Below are positions 41,482-41,503 of a stretch of 41,503 bases of DNA, one piece after another. The stretch spans positions 11,307 to 52,809 of the forward strand of contig JAUNXT010000001.1 in the NCBI GenBank assembly GCA_030539655.1. Direction: 5' to 3'. The first letter of the stretch is position 1. Each line of letters opens with the position of its first letter. The DNA comes from Methanocorpusculum sp. GTDB lineage: Archaea; Halobacteriota; Methanomicrobia; Methanomicrobiales; Methanocorpusculaceae. Both the position numbers and the translations under genes were made by a program. The notes under the pieces were generated by a model. It ran no database searches and was not told where the DNA came from. It was given only the letters and a program-made list of their open reading frames with translations.

Positions 41482-41503
41482 TACCTCATATCTGTTTTAC
41501 CCC

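Overview
The window looks like chromosomal DNA of a methanogenic euryarchaeon, most likely a Methanomicrobiales member such as Methanocorpusculum (the genus is an inference). Archaeal signatures are the proteasome-activating nucleotidase with a C-terminal HbYX motif, transcription factor S, an archaeosortase, archaeal topoisomerase I, the archaeal phosphoglycerate mutase ApgM, the small subunit of phosphomevalonate dehydratase, and TATA boxes about 25-35 nt before many start codons. HypD, FdhD and a complete set of genes for the sulfide-dependent methanogen route to homocysteine point to a hydrogen- or formate-using methanogen. No methanogenesis enzyme, rRNA, tRNA, insertion sequence or CRISPR array was seen.

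Layout. 1-5.0 kb: a partial TPR protein and hypD, a UPF0173 metal-dependent hydrolase, and uvrA. 5.1-8.9 kb: a TrmB-type regulator divergent from a three-gene MacB-like ABC export module, with matching GTTAC palindromes at both promoters. 8.9-9.2 kb: a non-coding patch of small hairpins and a dispersed repeat. 9.2-15.6 kb: a tight operon gatC-gatA-gatB-topA-trmJ. 15.7-18.2 kb: fdhD divergent from the phosphomevalonate dehydratase small subunit, a B12-binding/radical SAM protein and an orphan 82-residue protein. 18.2-19.7 kb: a T-rich stretch without a supported gene, ending in a palindrome with the architecture of a bacterial dif site just before a XerC/D-like recombinase gene. 19.7-23.2 kb: xerA, a DUF5806-like protein and glmM. 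23.1-28.6 kb: a THEP1-type NTPase, 5-formyltetrahydrofolate cyclo-ligase, a CBS-containing family II pyrophosphatase, and two transporters.

28.8-33.2 kb: transcription factor S, archaeosortase with a HIT protein, and the homocysteine operon (DUF39-CBS, NIL-ferredoxin, UPF0280). 33.2-35.3 kb: a glycosyltransferase and a protein with four AN1-like zinc modules. 35.3-36.7 kb: a 1.4-kb intergenic island, the most unusual part of the window. It has ten copies of a 10-bp motif (four of them spaced 21, 21 and 20 bp), a long inverted repeat around an AT-rich core, a copy of the dispersed hairpin repeat, and a compact gene for a 34-residue hydrophobic peptide with a structured leader and a strong hairpin terminator. 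36.7-41.5 kb: apgM, a NERD-domain protein, a soluble P-type-ATPase-like HAD phosphatase, the proteasome ATPase PAN, and a small lipoprotein.

Most genes are single-copy housekeeping genes with co-directional operons. The best candidates for undescribed biology are the iteron-like island with its peptide gene and the dif-like site beside xerA.
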